DNA from: Teichococcus oryzae
GTDB lineage: Bacteria > Pseudomonadota > Alphaproteobacteria > Acetobacterales > Acetobacteraceae
Length of the DNA stretch: 64,000 bases
Reading direction: 5' to 3'
Assembly: GCF_008386565.1 (NCBI RefSeq)
Contig: NZ_VUKA01000001.1
Span: 1,240,001-1,304,000 of the forward strand
Of this stretch, positions 61,147 through 64,000 are shown piece by piece (within the stretch, counting starts at the first letter, position 1; every line of letters begins with the position of its first letter). The notes below the pieces were generated by a model that saw only the letters and a list, made by a program, of their open reading frames with translations, searched no databases and was not told the DNA's origin. Made by a program: the position numbers and the translations under genes.

Positions 61147-61965
61147 TTAACCGCCGATCACCGCGCAAGCGCCGCCGCGGCTGCGCACGGCATCGCAGAA
61201 GGCCCCGGCCGCCTGACGGCTCTGGAAGCCGCCGGTGCGCAGGCGCCACATGGTTGGCTTGCCATCCTGATCGAAACGGATGATCTGCGGCGTGAAGCCG
61301 CCAAGCTCGGGAACGCGACGGCCCAGGCGGTCCCATTCGGCGCGGGCGCCGGCTTCGGAGGGCAGCGCGCCCAGTTGCACCACGACCGAGCCGCTGGTAG
61401 CCGCCGGCGGCCGGGGCGCCGGTGCCGGCGGACGGCTTTCCTCCGGCCTGGCCTGCACCACAGGGGCGGGCTCCGGCACGATGGCCGCCGCCGGGGGCGG
61501 CGCCTGCCGCGCGGAATCCAATGCGAGGGGCACGGCCGGCTCCGGGACTTCCTGGGCCGCCAATGGCAACGCGGGGACCGAGGGCTGTGCGATGGCGGCC
61601 GGCGGTGTATGCGCCACGGGGGGAGCGGTCGCCGCGCGCAGCGCATCCAGGTTCGGCGCCTCAGCCGCCGGGCCCAGCCGGCCGGATGGCTCATAGGTGC
61701 CGCTGGCCGTCCGGCGCTCGAAGATGATTTCGTCCTGGTTGGCGACGCGCAGGCCGCCGCGATCTTCCGGCCGCACCTTGATGGGGCGCGAATCCGCTTG
61801 GATCACCGGAATGGTGTTGTCGGTGTAGTGCGTGATCGCCCAGCCGACCACACCACCCAATGCCAGGGTGCCGACAACGCCGGCAGCCATCAGCAGAAGG
61901 CGGCGGGACGCGCCATCCTCCGCGGTTTCCCTCACCCGATAAGACGGGATCTGAGCTTCCCTCAC
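61147..61965 (-). CDS. SPOR-domain membrane protein
   Basis: A 272-residue bitopic protein: a short cytosolic start, one membrane helix (LLLMAAGVVGTLALGGVVGWAITHY), a Pro/Ala-rich periplasmic linker of about 110 residues, and a C-terminal SPOR domain (SVVVQLGALPSEAGARAEWDRLGRRVPEL, WRLRTGGFQSRQAAGAFCDAVRSRGGACAVIGG). SPOR domains bind denuded septal glycan, so a cell-division role is likely. Two Cys near the end may form a disulfide. The start overlaps the argS stop in ATGA; nagZ follows. Confidence 0.9.
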   Translation of the reverse strand: MREAQIPSYRVRETAEDGASRRLLLMAAGVVGTLALGGVVGWAITHYTDNTIPVIQADSRPIKVRPEDRGGLRVANQDEIIFERRTASGTYEPSGRLGPAAEAPNLDALRAATAPPVAHTPPAAIAQPSVPALPLAAQEVPEPAVPLALDSARQAPPPAAAIVPEPAPVVQARPEESRPPAPAPRPPAATSGSVVVQLGALPSEAGARAEWDRLGRRVPELGGFTPQIIRFDQDGKPTMWRLRTGGFQSRQAAGAFCDAVRSRGGACAVIGG

Positions 61966-63758
61966 CTCATCTCCTCAACCGGCGCGACACCCATGACCGC
62001 AAGGCCAGAGCGGATAACGATGGCCGTGGCGGCCACCAGCGCGAGGCGGGCCCGCGTGGCGTCCGGCTCCTCGGCCCGGATAAAACGCAGTGTCGCATCA
62101 TCGCGCCCACGGTTCCACAAAATATGAAAGTCGGCGGCCAAGTCCCCGAGATAAAAGGCAATCCGGTGTGGCTCCCGCGCCGCAGCAGCGCCCTCCACCA
62201 CACGCGGCCAGAGGCTGAGGCGGCGGATCAGCGCCAATTCCGCCTCGTCTTTCAGGTGGCCAAGCGGCGCGGCGGCGAGATCGGACTGCGCCGGTTCCCC
62301 CGCCTGCCGCAGCACGGAGCGGCAGCGGGCGTGGGCGTACTGGACATAGAAGACAGGGTTCTCGCGCGATTGCTCGACCACCTTGTCGAGGTCGAAATCC
62401 ATCTGCGCGTCAGATTTGCGCGTCAGCATGGTGAAGCGCACCGCATCGCGCCCCACCTCGTCGATGAGGTCGCGAAGGGTGATGTAGGTGCCGGCGCGCT
62501 TGGACATGCGAACCGGCTCGCCGCCCTTCAGCACCTTCACGATCTGCGTCAGAACAACCGTGAAGCCGACACGCTTCTCGCCGGACAGCGCCGCGACCGC
62601 CGCCTTCATGCGTGGAACATAACCGCCATGATCGGCGCCCCAGACCTGCACCAGCTCACCGAAGCCACGGGCGATCTTGTCGGCGTGGTTGCCGATGTCG
62701 TTGGCGAAATAGGTGTTGCTGCCATCGCTCTTGCGCAGTGGGCGATCGACGTCGTCGCCGAAGCGGGTCGAGGCGAACAGCGTCTGCGGGCGCGGCTCCC
62801 AATCCTCGGGCAGCTTGCCCTTGGGCGGCTCCAGCACGCCCTCATACACCAAGCCCTTGGCGGACAGATCGGCGATGGCGCGGTCCGCCACGCCGCGACG
62901 CACCAGGTCGGCCTCGCTGATAAAGACATCGTGCGCCACACCGAGGGCGGCCAGATCCTCGCGGATCGCCTCCATCATCCGCGCCACGGCAAATTCGCGC
63001 ACCGTGTCCAGCCAGAGGGCGGGATCGGCGGGAAGCTTGCCGGGCGCCAGGGCTTCGCCGTGCCGGTCACGGAGCGCCTCTCCCACGGGGATCAGGTACT
63101 CGCCGCGATATTGCAGGCCGCCAGGGATGGAGGCCGAGTATTCCTCCTCCGTCAGCGTCGTGCCGATCGCCTGGAGGTAGCGCCAGTAAGCAGCGTAGCC
63201 GAGCGCCTGGACCTGCGCGCCCGCGTCGTTGATGTAGTATTCCTTGGTGACGCGCGCGCCCGCCTTGGCCAGCAGATTCGCCAGCGCATCGCCCACCACG
63301 GCGCCCCGGCAATGGCCGACATGCATCGGGCCGGTCGGATTGGCGGAAACATATTCCACGTTCACCGGCACGTCGCTCCCGGCCTGGCCATCGCCATAGG
63401 CCTCTCCGACACGCAGGATGAGCGGAACCTGGCCATGGAGGTAATCCTCCGCCAGCCGAAGGTTCACGAAGCCAGGGCCGGCTGGGGCCGCCCCGGACAC
63501 CATGGGCAGCTGCGCCAGCGCCTCGGCCAGCTGCGCGGCGATCTTCGCCGGCGGCTGCCGCGCGGGCTTGGCCACCACCATGGCCGCGTTGGTGGACATG
63601 TCGCCATGCGACGGGTCGCGCGGCGGCTCCATCGTGACGCGTGCCAGGGCCTCCTCGGGCAGATCCGGCAGGATGCGTCGCAGGCAGGCCAGGACCTCGG
63701 TGCGCAGTGCGGCGAAGATATCCTGCGGGGCGTCCGGATGCTGTTCCATGGGGTCCAT
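61962..63758 (-). CDS. argS: Arginine-tRNA ligase
   Basis: A class I synthetase of 598 residues charging tRNA(Arg). It has the N-terminal Add-1 domain (TMEPPRDPSHGDMSTNAAMVVAK), the HIGH variant VNVEYVSANPTGPMHVGHCRGAVVGDALAN, VQVWGADHGGYVPRMKAAV, VRMSKRAGTYITLRDLIDEVGRDAVRF (KMSKS-like MSKR) and a helical anticodon-binding end. The start is the ATG directly after the dgt stop; a second ATG three codons in is possible. It is coupled to the SPOR gene. Confidence 0.97.
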   Translation of the reverse strand: MDPMEQHPDAPQDIFAALRTEVLACLRRILPDLPEEALARVTMEPPRDPSHGDMSTNAAMVVAKPARQPPAKIAAQLAEALAQLPMVSGAAPAGPGFVNLRLAEDYLHGQVPLILRVGEAYGDGQAGSDVPVNVEYVSANPTGPMHVGHCRGAVVGDALANLLAKAGARVTKEYYINDAGAQVQALGYAAYWRYLQAIGTTLTEEEYSASIPGGLQYRGEYLIPVGEALRDRHGEALAPGKLPADPALWLDTVREFAVARMMEAIREDLAALGVAHDVFISEADLVRRGVADRAIADLSAKGLVYEGVLEPPKGKLPEDWEPRPQTLFASTRFGDDVDRPLRKSDGSNTYFANDIGNHADKIARGFGELVQVWGADHGGYVPRMKAAVAALSGEKRVGFTVVLTQIVKVLKGGEPVRMSKRAGTYITLRDLIDEVGRDAVRFTMLTRKSDAQMDFDLDKVVEQSRENPVFYVQYAHARCRSVLRQAGEPAQSDLAAAPLGHLKDEAELALIRRLSLWPRVVEGAAAAREPHRIAFYLGDLAADFHILWNRGRDDATLRFIRAEEPDATRARLALVAATAIVIRSGLAVMGVAPVEEMR

Positions 63759-64000
63759 TCAGCCTGGAAGATGAGGGTCGGTCAGGCGCCGGTGCTCTTC
63801 CAGCGCGAAGCGGTCGGTCATGCCGGCGATGTAGTCGCACACGGCGGCGGCGCATTCGGCACTGCCGGCATTGCCGGCTCGCTCCCGCCATTCCGGCGGC
63901 AGCATGTCGGGGCCGCCATGCAGAAGGCTGAACAGCACCTGCACCACGCGGCGGCATTTCTGGGTTGTGCGGTTCACTCGCCAGTGCCTGTACATGCGGC
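63759..64000 (-). CDS. dgt: dGTP triphosphohydrolase-like protein (C-terminal part only)
   Basis: Only the last 80 or so residues are in the window; the rest lies beyond the right edge. The visible part reads MYRHWRVNRTTQKCRRVVQVLFSLLHGGPDMLPPEWRERA and VCDYIAGMTDRFALEEHRRL, the end of the HD-domain deoxyguanosinetriphosphate triphosphohydrolase family as found next to argS in alphaproteobacteria. The catalytic HD residues are outside. The stop codon is immediately followed by the argS ATG, so the genes are probably co-transcribed. Confidence 0.88.
   Translation of the reverse strand, partial: RMYRHWRVNRTTQKCRRVVQVLFSLLHGGPDMLPPEWRERAGNAGSAECAAAVCDYIAGMTDRFALEEHRRLTDPHLPG

Overview
This 64 kb window is GC-rich chromosomal DNA from an alphaproteobacterium, most likely a Roseomonas-like member of the Acetobacteraceae. 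The assignment rests on gene content and order: dusB-ntrB-ntrC-ntrY-ntrX followed by hfq-hflX, nagZ-M50 protease-scpA-scpB-tatB-tatC-serS, ssb-gyrA-coaD-cyclophilin, an NDUFS4-type complex I accessory subunit, SdhE, a DUF1150 gene behind hsp20, and a GTTC-N7-GTTC SOS box. I made no database comparison. Both ends are cut: gatB at the left lacks its start and dgt at the right lacks its N-terminal part. I see no insertion sequence, integrase, phage gene, CRISPR array or known defence cassette. This is a core, housekeeping region, tightly packed, with many ATGA or TGATG start/stop overlaps.

Layout. 1-5.4 kb: gatB, a YfcG-like glutathione transferase, tRNA-Ser(GCU), then leftward def-fmt-truA, then hsp20-DUF1150 behind a candidate heat-shock promoter and ROSE-type RNA thermometer, then tRNA-Thr(CGU). 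5.5-8.2 kb: a probable iron-uptake energising operon (unknown secreted protein, exbB, exbD, tonB) behind a Fur-like palindrome. 8.2-16.1 kb: uvrA divergent from ssb with an SOS box, then gyrA, coaD and a secreted cyclophilin. 16.2-20.3 kb: tRNA-Lys, a GT2-GtrA fusion with a GT39 transferase, msrP and a Nudix hydrolase. 20.3-27.7 kb: recG divergent from sdhE-mfd, a FrnE-like DsbA protein and a YdjM-like membrane protein. 27.7-36.8 kb: tRNA-Ser(UGA), an envelope block (LpxR-like deacylase, lytic transglycosylase, RlpA-like SPOR lipoprotein, D,D-carboxypeptidase), then the coupled run tmk-holB-metG-tatD-MBL hydrolase.

36.8-49.3 kb: mazG, then leftward genes: inositol monophosphatase-like, hflX, hfq, a HAD phosphatase, a D-amino-acid-type aminotransferase, ntrX, ntrY, ntrC, ntrB and dusB. 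49.4-54.8 kb: ispDF, trpS, a phospholipase D-VTT fusion with a YbhP-like partner, and tRNA-Arg(UCU). 54.8-64 kb, all leftward: NDUFS4-like gene, tRNA-Pro(UGG), serS, tatC, tatB, scpB, scpA, M50 protease, nagZ, a SPOR protein, argS and dgt.

The functional themes are translation, DNA repair and topology, nitrogen control, envelope maintenance, protein export and iron uptake. The most interesting signals are regulatory: the ROSE-like thermometer, the Fur-like site before the Ton operon, the SOS box that supports a TTG start for uvrA, a long hairpin burying the ribosome-binding site of the glutathione transferase gene, and an hflX frame with no ordinary start codon upstream of its probable N-terminus. 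I found no clearly undescribed multi-gene system. The least explained gene is the secreted protein that opens the Ton operon.
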